From Marinobacter sp. ANT_B65 (GTDB lineage: Bacteria; Pseudomonadota; Gammaproteobacteria; Pseudomonadales; Oleiphilaceae), in assembly GCF_002407605.1 (NCBI RefSeq), contig NZ_NXGV01000001.1:248643-312642 (forward strand): a stretch of DNA of 64,000 nucleotides. Reading direction: 5' to 3'. Shown here in pieces: positions 24,901 to 32,364 of the stretch. Below the pieces are notes generated by a model, which had not been told where the DNA came from, made no database searches, and saw only the letters and a list, made by a program, of their open reading frames with translations. Positions within the stretch are counted from its first letter, which is position 1. Each line of letters opens with the position of its first letter. The translations under genes and the position numbers were made by a program.

Positions 24901-25067
24901 ACCGAGACAGAAATGCTGTCTGGTTCTATGCTCGGAAATGCTTCTTTGCGAAGGTCTCCAACCTGGAGAACGCCAAGGCCGATCACCAGGATCAGCAGAA
25001 GGTTGGCCGCAACCGGGTTATTGGCAAACCAGGGTATGATGCCTTTGTTCCAGCTTTGATCAGTCAT
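21900..25067 (-). CDS. RND efflux transporter (HAE-1-like inner-membrane pump)
   Basis: A 1055-residue resistance-nodulation-division pump with twelve expected membrane helices and two large periplasmic loops. D408-D409 (GIVVDDAVVVGES) are the proton-relay aspartates of the hydrophobic/amphiphilic efflux class, not the heavy-metal type. It overlaps the adaptor gene by 8 bp. It expels a substrate across both membranes with the adaptor and outer-membrane factor encoded just upstream in the operon. Confidence 0.95.
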   Translation of the reverse strand: MTDQSWNKGIIPWFANNPVAANLLLILVIGLGVLQVGDLRKEAFPSIEPDSISVSVTYNSGSAQQSEEGLAIKIEEQLEDVNGIADITSTSTSSGTKVTIEKKSDYDLDVLLRDVKNKVDAISTFPADAKSPVIEKAEREEHSLWLQLHGETDRHTLQQLAEELKSDLLAKTDISRVGKSGWLDPMMSIEIDEGRLQAYGLSLSDVEDAINQGSSSTMTAVLKNEQVYLQLKASQQAYLKEEFAAIPLITSSDGAIVALGDLAFINDTYDDDTAVLSRFAGENSIALQVITTGLDDITETVEAARQVVEEWHGNGALPQGVELTSWYDRSTSISERLDLLVTNALTGILMVFVLLALFLNLTVAFWVSMGLPFIFFGTLYFMGDRFAGLSLNEFTTFGFIMALGIVVDDAVVVGESVYTVRKQEGDTLRNTIRGTLRVAVPTLFGVFTTVVAFYSLSNLSGRLGQIYAQFATVVTICLLLSIVESKLILPAHLAHLNTHRRASKNPLLEIWQRIQHGADSGLQWFNDRIYKTVIDWALAYRYAVLVLFLALFALVMAMPFNGTVKTSFFPNIPGDTVQASVSMETDASFGLTHSALLALEQKAHQVDEQLIKRANVDAETGIANLQVLSGSDQSGTVTVELASDSPYDINTFSNQWKRIAGLPEGVRTLSVASRRGTVDALRIELRASDDELLTAAGRDIKEQLATIPAISGIEDNIEASQPRLFLELNAQGKALGLSTDTLAQQVLQAFSGQVVQRFQRNNDEVEVKVRYPEGARENPTDVLSANIRTDDGTVLPLSSVATVTYGYSRDTITRIDGKRALYLSAEVDKDMLSASELVANLQKDLVPTLERQYPGLDINFAGEAEEQAETQNSMVQVFMIAMLVIYMLLAIPLKSYIQPVLIMTAIPFGIVGAILGHWMNDLSISILSLNGIIALSGVVVNDSLLLVSRYNELKPDADHQIEAISKACRSRLRAVLLTSFTTFAGLAPLLSETSAQAQFLIPAAVALGYGIMFATVITLILIPVLVAIQHDVTERFTDIRRWFTVRPGKQESDPC

Positions 25068-26226
25068 CGGACGCCTCCACCGGATGAACAGCCATGCCTG
25101 GCAGATAGGTGCTCAATGGATGCGTCAGCACGTTCACAGTTTGGCCGGAAAGCGAGGCCGGTGGACGGATATAGATGGCCTGCTCATCACTGGCAACCGG
25201 GTCTGCGGAGAATCTGGCCAGAACGCCATCGTTTACGTACCAGACTTCCCCTCGCTGGCTGAGTGAGGACGAAGGCAGGCGCCAGAGATCGCTCAGTTCA
25301 CGGCCTTCGATTTCCGCCCTGAGGAATGTGCCGGGCGCCAGCATGCTGGCCTGCTCCAGCGGCCGATCTAAAGCTGCGATCACTGACTGCTGTCGGTTTG
25401 TCTCATCCAGGTGCAGTTGCGTGCGTTGGATATAACCTTGCCATTGCTGTCCGGTTTCAACAGAAACCAGCTTTACCGGCCATTCACCGTTATCCAGAAC
25501 TTCGATATCCGGCAGCTTCTGCCAGTCGAGTTGAGATAAAGGCAAAGAGATCTCGACTCGGTCCGCACTGTAGAGTTCAGCTATGTCGTTACCGGCCTGC
25601 AAATAGCTGCCCGGTGAAACTGAGCGGCTGACAACCAGCGCGTCAAAAGGCGCTTTAACACGGGTTTGTGCCAGATCTTTTTTGGCACTGATTACCGCAG
25701 CTTCGGCGTTAGCGACTGCCGCCCGTGCTTGTTTTACCTGAGGTTCACGCAGCACCAATGGAGAGTCAGGCTCGCCGGTCATTCCGGAAGCCTTCCACTC
25801 CAGAACGGCCTGCTCTGCTTCTCTTTCGGCCTCGAGAAGATCTACCTGCGCACTGGCCAGATCGTTTTCTGCACTGGCAAGCGCTGCACGATAATCGCTG
25901 TCTTCCAATGCCAAAAGGAGGTCGCCCTTGCTGACGATACGTCCGGATTCAAACGCGCTTGCCAGTTCAGAGACCTGGCCGGAAACCTGGGCAGTGAGAG
26001 TTATCTCATATCGCGATCTGGCCGCACCAAAAGCTTCAACGTTGACGGCATGAGATCCTGTTATTACCGGAATAACACCGACATCCGGTGCAATACCACC
26101 ATCCTCTTTCGCGGGCAGTGATCGACTTTCCTGTTCCTGAAGCTTCTGACCGTTATAAAGGAATACGGTGATCAGCACGCCAACGGCGGCCAACAAAACA
26201 AGCCATTTTGCGTATGGTCGGATCAT
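25060..26226 (-). CDS. RND periplasmic adaptor (membrane fusion protein)
   Basis: A 388-residue adaptor anchored by one N-terminal helix (about 7-25). It has a lipoyl-like half (ITLTAQVSGQVSEL), a helical hairpin at about 130-200 and the second lipoyl half (RVKAPFDALVVSRSVSPG). It overlaps the outer-membrane gene by 4 bp and the pump gene by 8 bp. Confidence 0.93.
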   Translation of the reverse strand: MIRPYAKWLVLLAAVGVLITVFLYNGQKLQEQESRSLPAKEDGGIAPDVGVIPVITGSHAVNVEAFGAARSRYEITLTAQVSGQVSELASAFESGRIVSKGDLLLALEDSDYRAALASAENDLASAQVDLLEAEREAEQAVLEWKASGMTGEPDSPLVLREPQVKQARAAVANAEAAVISAKKDLAQTRVKAPFDALVVSRSVSPGSYLQAGNDIAELYSADRVEISLPLSQLDWQKLPDIEVLDNGEWPVKLVSVETGQQWQGYIQRTQLHLDETNRQQSVIAALDRPLEQASMLAPGTFLRAEIEGRELSDLWRLPSSSLSQRGEVWYVNDGVLARFSADPVASDEQAIYIRPPASLSGQTVNVLTHPLSTYLPGMAVHPVEASDD

Positions 26227-27596
26227 GACTGATCGGTCTCCTTGATGCCCAGCCCCAGTGCAAGCCCGAGTGTGATTCGGTTGCTCAGACGCTCGTAGAT
26301 TAAGTCGTTAAGTTGTGATTCCAGATCAAAGGTCTGCCGTTGCACTTCGAGTAGGTCGAGTACAGAAACCAGACCATTCCGGTATTTCTGCTGGTACTGC
26401 TCATAGTTGCGGCGGGCACTCAGCAATGCGCTGTCTATCTGCTGTTGCTGTTTGGCCAGGCTTGATTCCTGGCCGATTGCATTTTCAACTTCCTGCACTG
26501 CGTTCAGTAAGGTTTCCCGGTATGCCTGATAGCTCCTGGCTGTGGTCAGTTCGGCGGCTTCCGCATTGGCTTTCAGCTCACCGCCACGAAACAAAGGCGC
26601 CGTTAATTGACCGAGCAATGACCAAACCGGGTTTTTCAACAGAGCCTCGCCTGGTGATGTGCCTGTGTCGCTCAGAGCCGCTCCCAGGCTGATCGATGGC
26701 AGCATTTCTTTGTAGGCAACAGACGTACGAAAGTCGCTTGCTTCTATGGCCAGATAGGCCGCTTTAAGGTCTGGTCGGCGCTGTAACGTCTGGTCGGCCA
26801 GGCCGGCAAGGGGCAAAAGAACTTGCGGGTAGTCGGCGGCAATGGCCGTGCTGCCATAACTCCGGCCGAGCAACAGGTTCAAAGCTCTTTGTTGCTGCTG
26901 CAGGGATTCCTGAGTGGCAAACAGCGTCGCTCTGGCACTGGCTGCCGAGCTTTGGGCACTGTCGAGGTCCTCAAGGTCACCCAATCCGGATCGGTAGCGC
27001 TGAAGAATCCACTGTTCGTTTTTTTCAAGCAGTTCCACGCGTTGTTCTGCGATAGCAACAGATCGATTCAGATTAACCAGCTTCAGCCAGCCCTGCATAA
27101 CCTCGGCTGCGAGCGTATCCCGGGCAGCCTGGTAGAGAGCCAGCTGTTCGGCGACATCGCTCTCAGCTGCCGACGCCTTATCAGAGATCTTCGCCCACAA
27201 ATCCAGTTCCCAGCTGACGCTGATGCTGCCGGTGTAGGAAGTATCGAGGTCTTCCGTTTTATTGGCGCCGAAGCCAGCATCGACCTCGGGCAGCTGGTCA
27301 GCCCGAGTCGCCCGGTATTGAGCCTGGAGAATTTCGAGGGAAAGCAGCGTTTGCCCCAGATCCGGGTTAGCTTCGCGCGCTTCGGCAATCAGCGCGCTCA
27401 GAGCATCGCTATTGACCAGATCATCCAGGTAGGCGGTTTCGGAACCCTCGTCCAGCTCAGACCAGGAGACAAGGTTCTGATGGTCAGAATCGGCCTGAGC
27501 CAGATAATCCGGGCTTGTGGAGAACGAACTGCAGCCGGCAGCAGCCAGCCAGAACAGGACAATCGGTAATGCTTTCAAGCAGGGGAAGCGACACAT
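26223..27596 (-). CDS. TolC/NodT-type outer-membrane efflux lipoprotein
   Basis: A 457-residue outer-membrane factor. The ATG at 27596 gives a lipoprotein signal with C22 (LAAAGCSSF); a longer frame to 27638 has no advantage. Two repeated alpha-helical barrel regions with the usual A-x-A-x-L and Y-x-G-x-x-x-x-L-D-L-L-x-x-Q endings are present (GLVSVLDLLEVQRQ). First gene of the leftward operon outer-membrane factor - adaptor - pump - regulator - kinase. Confidence 0.93.
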   Translation of the reverse strand: MCRFPCLKALPIVLFWLAAAGCSSFSTSPDYLAQADSDHQNLVSWSELDEGSETAYLDDLVNSDALSALIAEAREANPDLGQTLLSLEILQAQYRATRADQLPEVDAGFGANKTEDLDTSYTGSISVSWELDLWAKISDKASAAESDVAEQLALYQAARDTLAAEVMQGWLKLVNLNRSVAIAEQRVELLEKNEQWILQRYRSGLGDLEDLDSAQSSAASARATLFATQESLQQQQRALNLLLGRSYGSTAIAADYPQVLLPLAGLADQTLQRRPDLKAAYLAIEASDFRTSVAYKEMLPSISLGAALSDTGTSPGEALLKNPVWSLLGQLTAPLFRGGELKANAEAAELTTARSYQAYRETLLNAVQEVENAIGQESSLAKQQQQIDSALLSARRNYEQYQQKYRNGLVSVLDLLEVQRQTFDLESQLNDLIYERLSNRITLGLALGLGIKETDQS

Positions 27597-27661
27597 AAAC
27601 AAAATCCAATCTAGCGCAGTTGAACCTGCGGTAAGCAACTGGATTCAGACTATCTGTAGGC

Positions 27662-27679
27662 GGGTTAATGGAGGGTTAA
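27662..27679. promoter_or_regulatory. Direct-repeat operator for an OmpR-type regulator
   Basis: GGGTTAA at 27662-27668 and again at 27673-27679, an 11-bp period equal to one helical turn, about 70 bp upstream of the efflux operon start. Tandem hexamer or heptamer repeats at this spacing are typical of PmrA/OmpR-family binding sites. Confidence 0.55.
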
Positions 27680-27710
27680 GGTCTTCATGGTCTTGCTTCA
27701 AATTCATCAT

Positions 27711-27866
27711 GCGAAATCGCTGCTTGGCCCCATTGCAGGCGGCAAACTCTACAACGAGCCATCAGAAATGGAGAGGTTTTGGACCGGGAGCATTGGGCTT
27801 GATCCCTCCGTCTATGCCACTCACTCGATGAGACGCAGAAAAACAATGTTGATGATCTGCTCGTCT
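27711..27866 (+). pseudogene. Tyrosine recombinase remnant
   Basis: The translation contains AKSLLGPI... then IGLDPSVYATHSMRRRKTM, which matches the conserved VGLDPxxYGTHSMRRTKATLIYRR region of a widespread proteobacterial site-specific recombinase, including the H-x-x-R motif. Similarity breaks down after MRR, so the gene is truncated and decayed on both sides. Confidence 0.6.
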
Positions 27867-27932
27867 GAAGATCGCTTTTTCATGTTCATCGTCCTCTACT
27901 GTGATGAACATTACTAAGCTGAAAACGGTTAA

Positions 27933-28076
27933 GCTAGAGGGGAGCAGGTCAGTCAGGGAATAAATCCCGCGCGGGTATCGGAAGCCAGAAAGCATTTTGA
28001 AGTTCAGGAATTGATCACCGTGTCCAAGGAAGGCAAAGCGATAAAAATCCACCGGAATGATCCGATTCTTGATTAA
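27933..28076 (+). other. Open frame without start, possible gene remnant
   Basis: Forty-seven sense codons end at TAA 28074-28076, 11 bp before a perfect terminator. The translation ends [20 protein letters not shown]. No start codon or known family is recognised. It may be the 3' end of a lost gene. The gap 27917-28440 has nothing else that looks coding. Confidence 0.3.
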
Positions 28077-28087
28077 CCCTCCCCTCT

Positions 28088-28121
28088 GATAGTTCGGAAA
28101 TCCAACCGAACTATCTTTTTT
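28088..28121 (+). terminator. Perfect 10-bp terminator hairpin
   Basis: GATAGTTCGG, an 8-base loop, CCGAACTATC, then TTTTTT. It points rightward and would terminate a transcript coming from 27.9-28.08 kb. Confidence 0.8.
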
Positions 28122-28289
28122 CCTCATCTGGAAGTTCGGAATTATTCGGTTCGATAGTTCGGGAAAGCGAATAACCGGAATCCTTTGTGTCCCAAAGGTT
28201 TTGGTACCGAGGATGTTTTTTGTTCGGTTCGGTGGTTCGGTGTCCCGCAATGTTCGTTCGGTGCCCCCCCCCCTTTAGGGGTACCGAAC
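28088..28289. repeat. TTCGG-rich noncoding element
   Basis: About 200 bp with eight direct TTCGG words (often GTTCGG or GGTTCGG, twice in tandem) and at least two inverted CCGAAC copies. It includes a run of ten C followed by a CCCC-TTTA-GGGG hairpin. Not coding on either strand. It lies just downstream of the ietS stop side of the island. Confidence 0.6.
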
Positions 28290-28440
28290 ATGCGAACCGT
28301 ACAGAACTACCCGGTGGTTAAGAGCTGAATTGTGGTGCTATAGAGTTTATGAAAATAACCGAATACCGCGCTCAGCGATCCCCGCGGTGACGAATTACTG
28401 GTGGGAAGGACCCGGCCAAGCCGTCAACCGTGGTCTGAAA

Positions 28441-30960
28441 TTAGACGCTCACAGATACTGAGGTATCAGCGGAGACATAGGTTTCTACTTCACTGTAAAT
28501 GTCGACACTGTTCTCCGGCACTTCCAGCGAAACAATTAAAGAATACCGAGTACTGTAGCGCCAGCGATCCTGAGCCTTTCGGTACTTCCACCACCCAGAA
28601 ACTGGGTAGACTGCGAGCGTGTGTCGGCGTGCCAAAGCAGCCGCTGAGCCTTCCCATGTATCGCAGTGTATTGATCCTCGGGATCTCATACGAGGCCCAA
28701 ACAACCAGCCGCCATCGTCCCCTTCCGGCCCATCATAGTTTGTATCTTTTGCGTTATCGTTAATCATAGCCCTGAAATTCGCCTCAGTTTGTTGCGGGCG
28801 TATGACCGCGAACCGTAAACCAAAAGATTGATACCTGAACTTGGATCGAAAACCCCTTCGTCCTGGATTCGGCTCGATAAAATAGGACAGTGTGACCTTC
28901 ATTCTCACGGGAGTTTCTGGCGGCAACTCAGCTAATTTTGCTTTCGGCCAAGGAAGTTTTATAAGTTGCATCTCGTTGAGGCCAGGATCATCGCTAGGAC
29001 GTGCGCCATCTTTTTTTCGAAAAGGCTGAATCTTATTCTCTGTGATAAGCGTCAGGTAATTATTTGCACTCGATATCGCTTTTTCTAAGTTAGGTGCTCC
29101 ATTCCCCACCATCCTGAGCATCTCTTCTTTAGCTTCTGATGGCGTATTTGTAGTCCTCAGTGCCTCATATCTGGCCCACATCTTGCCCGTCCATTCGGCG
29201 GAATGAACTAACAAGCCCCTTATAGTCTCCGGCCAAAATTCGGGATACATCGCCCATAGGTGAGCTGCGTAGTTTGTTACTAGTGCGGAAGCTGCGCTCG
29301 TGTCGCCATGATAGTCAAAAAGAGGCCCCGAGGATCTGCCGGATGTGGTCAGCAAAGCTACCGTATTTGCTGCGTCCGTCTGGGTTTTGCAAGGTGACAA
29401 TAGATAGTTACCACCTTCAGCCACCATGTCGGGCTTGAAAGGAGCTTGGTCAACCCAGTCCCAGCAGACCGAGCCGCGACTTTGGGGCGCGATATCGCCT
29501 ATAGAGGCCAGCGGTGTCCAGCCTTCAAACATTGGGTCGGAGTTTGTTTGGTTCTCAGTAAATGCGCCGACCGTAATCGCATTCCAAGCTTGGGCGGGAT
29601 CCTCAATGGGATTGTCTCGTACTTGTTCCCAATGGTCAGGCATTGGTGCAACTGACGTTCCGTTGCCTGCGCTCACGATAAAAAGGCGTTGTACGCCATC
29701 CTCAATGCCAGACGAGAAACTATCGATTTCGGCGGACCAAGAAGAAGGTTGTCCGGTAACGGGTTCTGGAGCTCCGGTCACCGCTAGGGAAAAGACTCGA
29801 TTGCGATTTGGTCGTTCAATTTCAAGCTTAAGCGCAGTACCACGTGTTATAGCTCCATAAAGATCAGGCTTGTTTTGACCAGTTGGCGGCAGAATCCGAG
29901 CCGATTCAAGATCGAATGGTACAGAGATAGAATGTCGACTTGCCAAAACTTCGCGAAGATCCCCGAAAATAGCCAAACCCGCCTGCAGTGACCCATGCGG
30001 ATGCCACGGACCTGGAGGGTTGTAGTCGTCATACTTCGGCCATTCCGGTTTCCAAACCGCGCTCTTTTCTGCATTACTGAACGGACTCAATAATGGGTGA
30101 TTATAGTTTACGCCAGTATCTAAGATGGTCGCGGTGGTTTTTCCGAAATCATTTGGCGCCTCCAACCGTTCCAATAGATCAGTTGCCCACTCTTGTTGCT
30201 CTTGATTTGTCAGCTCTACCCAAAACGTCGCAGGCTGTTTTGCCAGTCTTAATTCCTCTAAACTGCCAAATAGAGTCACGGCCCGCTCGAGCTCGTGCAT
30301 CGATGCGTGAATCAGGAAAACAGTAGTGTCGAAAAAATTTAACTGTTGATCACTTATCGTTATGTCCGTGTTTTCGTCAAGGTAAGATTTAACGATTTCC
30401 GCGTTACTGGTATTGGGCAGGACTTTCAGCCATAACTCGAGCCATTGCTTTTCGTTCGGGTCAGCTGGGAAGGTGCCCGCTGAATCTGTCCAAAAGCTTT
30501 GGATATTCGCTAATCGAACTGAATCGATGCTGTCAATTAACGCTTGGTTGGCAGGTTTTCCTCGGGTATCTTTTCGACGGTCTAGGTATTTTTCAATTTT
30601 TTTTGTAAACGCATGTCTTCGGTTTTCGGGAACAAAAACTAACGCTATTTCCTGATTTTCCTCGGTACGAAGTTGGCGAAGATCGAAATCTCTATTGTCT
30701 AATTTATCAACAGGTAAGGATTGATTGTCGTAGCCTCGGATTTCTAAATAGATTCCTGGCATTTCGTCGAGAAACGGTGGCTCATCCGAGCGTCGCTCAG
30801 TGTACTCGGCGTATGAATCAAGAACACTTCTCAGGATTCTATCCCCATGCTGAGCTCTGTTTTTCCTAGGCACGCCTTTTGTGGGGACTTGAGCTCGCTT
30901 GGAGAAAGGTTCAGAAAAAGAGTGGCGAGTTACCAATAGATGGCGTTTTCGTTCTGCCAT
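28441..30960 (-). CDS. ietS: IetS-like subtilisin-family (S8) serine protease
   Basis: An 839-residue protease. After a domain of about 270 residues without a clear family, the S8 triad appears: D281 (ILDTGVNYNHP), H322 (WHPHGSLQAG), oxyanion N433 (SAGNGTS) and S555 (HGDTSAASA). A beta-rich C-terminal tail follows. No signal peptide, so it is cytosolic. It lies 12 bp after the AAA ATPase gene. This ATPase-protease pair matches IetA/IetS, first described as a plasmid-stability toxin-antitoxin pair with IetS as toxin, and later listed among anti-phage systems (Gao Iet). Base use is more AT-rich than the neighbouring core genes, consistent with transfer. Confidence 0.8.
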   Translation of the reverse strand: MAERKRHLLVTRHSFSEPFSKRAQVPTKGVPRKNRAQHGDRILRSVLDSYAEYTERRSDEPPFLDEMPGIYLEIRGYDNQSLPVDKLDNRDFDLRQLRTEENQEIALVFVPENRRHAFTKKIEKYLDRRKDTRGKPANQALIDSIDSVRLANIQSFWTDSAGTFPADPNEKQWLELWLKVLPNTSNAEIVKSYLDENTDITISDQQLNFFDTTVFLIHASMHELERAVTLFGSLEELRLAKQPATFWVELTNQEQQEWATDLLERLEAPNDFGKTTATILDTGVNYNHPLLSPFSNAEKSAVWKPEWPKYDDYNPPGPWHPHGSLQAGLAIFGDLREVLASRHSISVPFDLESARILPPTGQNKPDLYGAITRGTALKLEIERPNRNRVFSLAVTGAPEPVTGQPSSWSAEIDSFSSGIEDGVQRLFIVSAGNGTSVAPMPDHWEQVRDNPIEDPAQAWNAITVGAFTENQTNSDPMFEGWTPLASIGDIAPQSRGSVCWDWVDQAPFKPDMVAEGGNYLLSPCKTQTDAANTVALLTTSGRSSGPLFDYHGDTSAASALVTNYAAHLWAMYPEFWPETIRGLLVHSAEWTGKMWARYEALRTTNTPSEAKEEMLRMVGNGAPNLEKAISSANNYLTLITENKIQPFRKKDGARPSDDPGLNEMQLIKLPWPKAKLAELPPETPVRMKVTLSYFIEPNPGRRGFRSKFRYQSFGLRFAVIRPQQTEANFRAMINDNAKDTNYDGPEGDDGGWLFGPRMRSRGSIHCDTWEGSAAALARRHTLAVYPVSGWWKYRKAQDRWRYSTRYSLIVSLEVPENSVDIYSEVETYVSADTSVSVSV

Positions 30961-30972
30961 GGGGCTACTACC

Positions 30973-31950
30973 TTATTTGAGGTGCCGCTGCTGAAGGGCC
31001 TGCAAAATATGCTCAATCCTAAGCTTTCCATCGCACTCAAGTATGGCGGTTTTCGCTGCTTCGTCGCAGGCTTGCACAATCTCTGATGAGCTAAGACCAA
31101 GAGCATTCGTGATTATTTTGTCCCAGTCAACTTCGTTGAGTGGGAATCTGGAGAGGCGATTACTTATCAGCAGCTGAATCTCTCTGTCGCTTGGTGGTGT
31201 AAAAACGATTAAATCATCGAATCGACGAAATAGCGCGTCGTCTAAAAGAGATGGATGATTCGTCGCCGCAATGATTAGGCTCTCTGAATTATCTTTTTCG
31301 AGAAACTGAAGAAAGGAATTTAGTATTCGCCGTACTTCACCTACGTCATTATCTGAGTCTCTTTTGCTCCCTATAGCATCGAACTCGTCAAATAGAAAAA
31401 CTGCTCTTGTCGAGGAAACGAAATCGAAAACCTTTCGAAGCTTGGCTGACGTTTCGCCAAGGTAGCGGGTGATTAAACCGTCTAAGAGTACGGTATAGAG
31501 CGGTAGCTTTAATTCTGTGGCGAGAACTGAGGCAGTCATGGTTTTACCCGTTCCTGGGCGACCGCAGAATAGCAGCTTTCGTTTGGGTGAAAGCCCGTAG
31601 TTTCTAAGCTTGTCTCGCTGTCTTTGTTCAAGCAAGATGCGACTGATACGAGAGCTCGACTGCTCAGATAGGATAAGTTCAGAAAGGCGAGTTACTTGAT
31701 TCGACTTCTCAAGAAGTAAACCAAGATCATTTGGAGTCTGAGTTAATGGCGTTGGCTTGTGAAAAAGCTCCGGTTCAGACTGAGTTTGTGTCTGAAGCTT
31801 TTCAACTAGAGACTTTATTTCGGACGCAAGTTTCTGGTGGCCTTTTCGGGCTTCGTTAGCAGCGACCTGTAGCATAACAGCATAAAAGCGATCATCGTCA
31901 TCGTCAGCGTGACTGCGAAGCAGGGCTTTTAGCTGTGAGGAGTTGGCCAT
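30973..31950 (-). CDS. ietA: IetA-like AAA+ ATPase
   Basis: A 325-residue single-domain AAA+ ATPase of the spastin/FtsH-like central type. A helical N-terminal region (1-120) precedes Walker A GRPGTGKT (130-137), Walker B FLFDEF (185-190), sensor-1 N231 and the arginine pair R242-R243 (FRRFDD). It is the first gene of the pair. In known ietAS the ATPase restrains the protease toxin; in defence it may sense infection. A 14-bp palindrome lies about 85 bp upstream of the start. Confidence 0.82.
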   Translation of the reverse strand: MANSSQLKALLRSHADDDDDRFYAVMLQVAANEARKGHQKLASEIKSLVEKLQTQTQSEPELFHKPTPLTQTPNDLGLLLEKSNQVTRLSELILSEQSSSRISRILLEQRQRDKLRNYGLSPKRKLLFCGRPGTGKTMTASVLATELKLPLYTVLLDGLITRYLGETSAKLRKVFDFVSSTRAVFLFDEFDAIGSKRDSDNDVGEVRRILNSFLQFLEKDNSESLIIAATNHPSLLDDALFRRFDDLIVFTPPSDREIQLLISNRLSRFPLNEVDWDKIITNALGLSSSEIVQACDEAAKTAILECDGKLRIEHILQALQQRHLK

Positions 31951-32034
31951 TATTGTGTTCCCAGTTTGGGCAATGCCGAGTCTGAGGGCAGCCTTTGCTT
32001 AAAGTGCTAACCGAAATCGTAACCGCTATTCTAG

Positions 32035-32048
32035 GTTTTGTACAAAAC
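32035..32048. promoter_or_regulatory. 14-bp perfect palindrome upstream of ietA
   Basis: GTTTTGTACAAAAC, about 85 bp before the ietA start. It could be an operator for the pair or part of an attachment region. Confidence 0.35.
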
Positions 32049-32087
32049 AAGTACGCCATTTTGCGGGCAGTGCCAAGAACCCGTGAA

Positions 32088-32108
32088 ATTGCTTACATAT
32101 TGCTTACA
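32088..32108. repeat. Tandem 10-mer, candidate integrase arm sites
   Basis: ATTGCTTACA occurs twice, separated by one T (11-bp period), 60 bp from the 3' end of tRNA-Phe. Paired short repeats at this spacing next to a tRNA resemble arm-type sites of tyrosine integrases. No intact integrase is present. Confidence 0.4.
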
Positions 32109-32118
32109 AATCGGACTT

Positions 32119-32150
32119 CCAGAAACAACAAAGCCCGCACGGAGCGGGCT
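32119..32150. repeat. Right copy of the 32-bp repeat; tRNA-Phe terminator
   Basis: Matches 19638-19669 at 29 of 32 positions. On the minus strand it reads AGCCCGC-TCCGT-GCGGGCT then TTGTTGTTT, which is a rho-independent terminator for the leftward tRNA-Phe transcript. Confidence 0.75.
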
Positions 32151-32167
32151 AAGTCATTGAATTCTAA

Positions 32168-32243
32168 TGGTGCCCGGAGGCGGAATCGAACCACCGACAC
32201 GAGGATTTTCAATCCTCTGCTCTACCGACTGAGCTATCCGGGC
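32168..32243 (-). tRNA. tRNA-Phe (GAA)
   Basis: A 76-nt cloverleaf on the minus strand: acceptor GCCCGGA pairs with TCCGGGC, D-loop AGCTCAGTCGGTAGAGC, anticodon loop TTGAAAA (GAA), T-arm GGTTCGATTCC, encoded CCA. Such tRNA genes are common integration sites, and accessory DNA lies on its 3' side. Confidence 0.97.
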
Positions 32244-32274
32244 AAGTTGCAAGACTGCTGTGCAACGGGGCGCT

Positions 32275-32303
32275 ATTAAACCGGTTTCGGTGTGGTGAGT
32301 CAA
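32275..32303 (-). promoter_or_regulatory. Sigma-70 promoter of tRNA-Phe
   Basis: On the minus strand TTGACT, a 17-bp spacer, then TTTAAT, followed by a GC-rich discriminator (AGCGCCCCG). The predicted start is about 25 bp before the tRNA. Confidence 0.8.
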
Positions 32304-32364
32304 GGCCGGCCCGGAAAAAATCCTGAATCTTTTCAGGGTTGGTCAGGCTTTGATCAAACTGGAG

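Noticed and set aside
28088..28289. CRISPR array or integron attC site
   Set aside because: TTCGG words are irregularly spaced with no constant repeat-spacer unit, and no GTTRRRY core site was seen.
19638..32243. Proof of a tRNA-Phe-integrated island by duplicated tRNA 3' ends
   Set aside because: No copy of the tRNA 3' end (CCGCCTCCGGGCACCA) was found at 19.6 or 27.7 kb, so the boundaries remain unproven; only the terminator repeat is reported.
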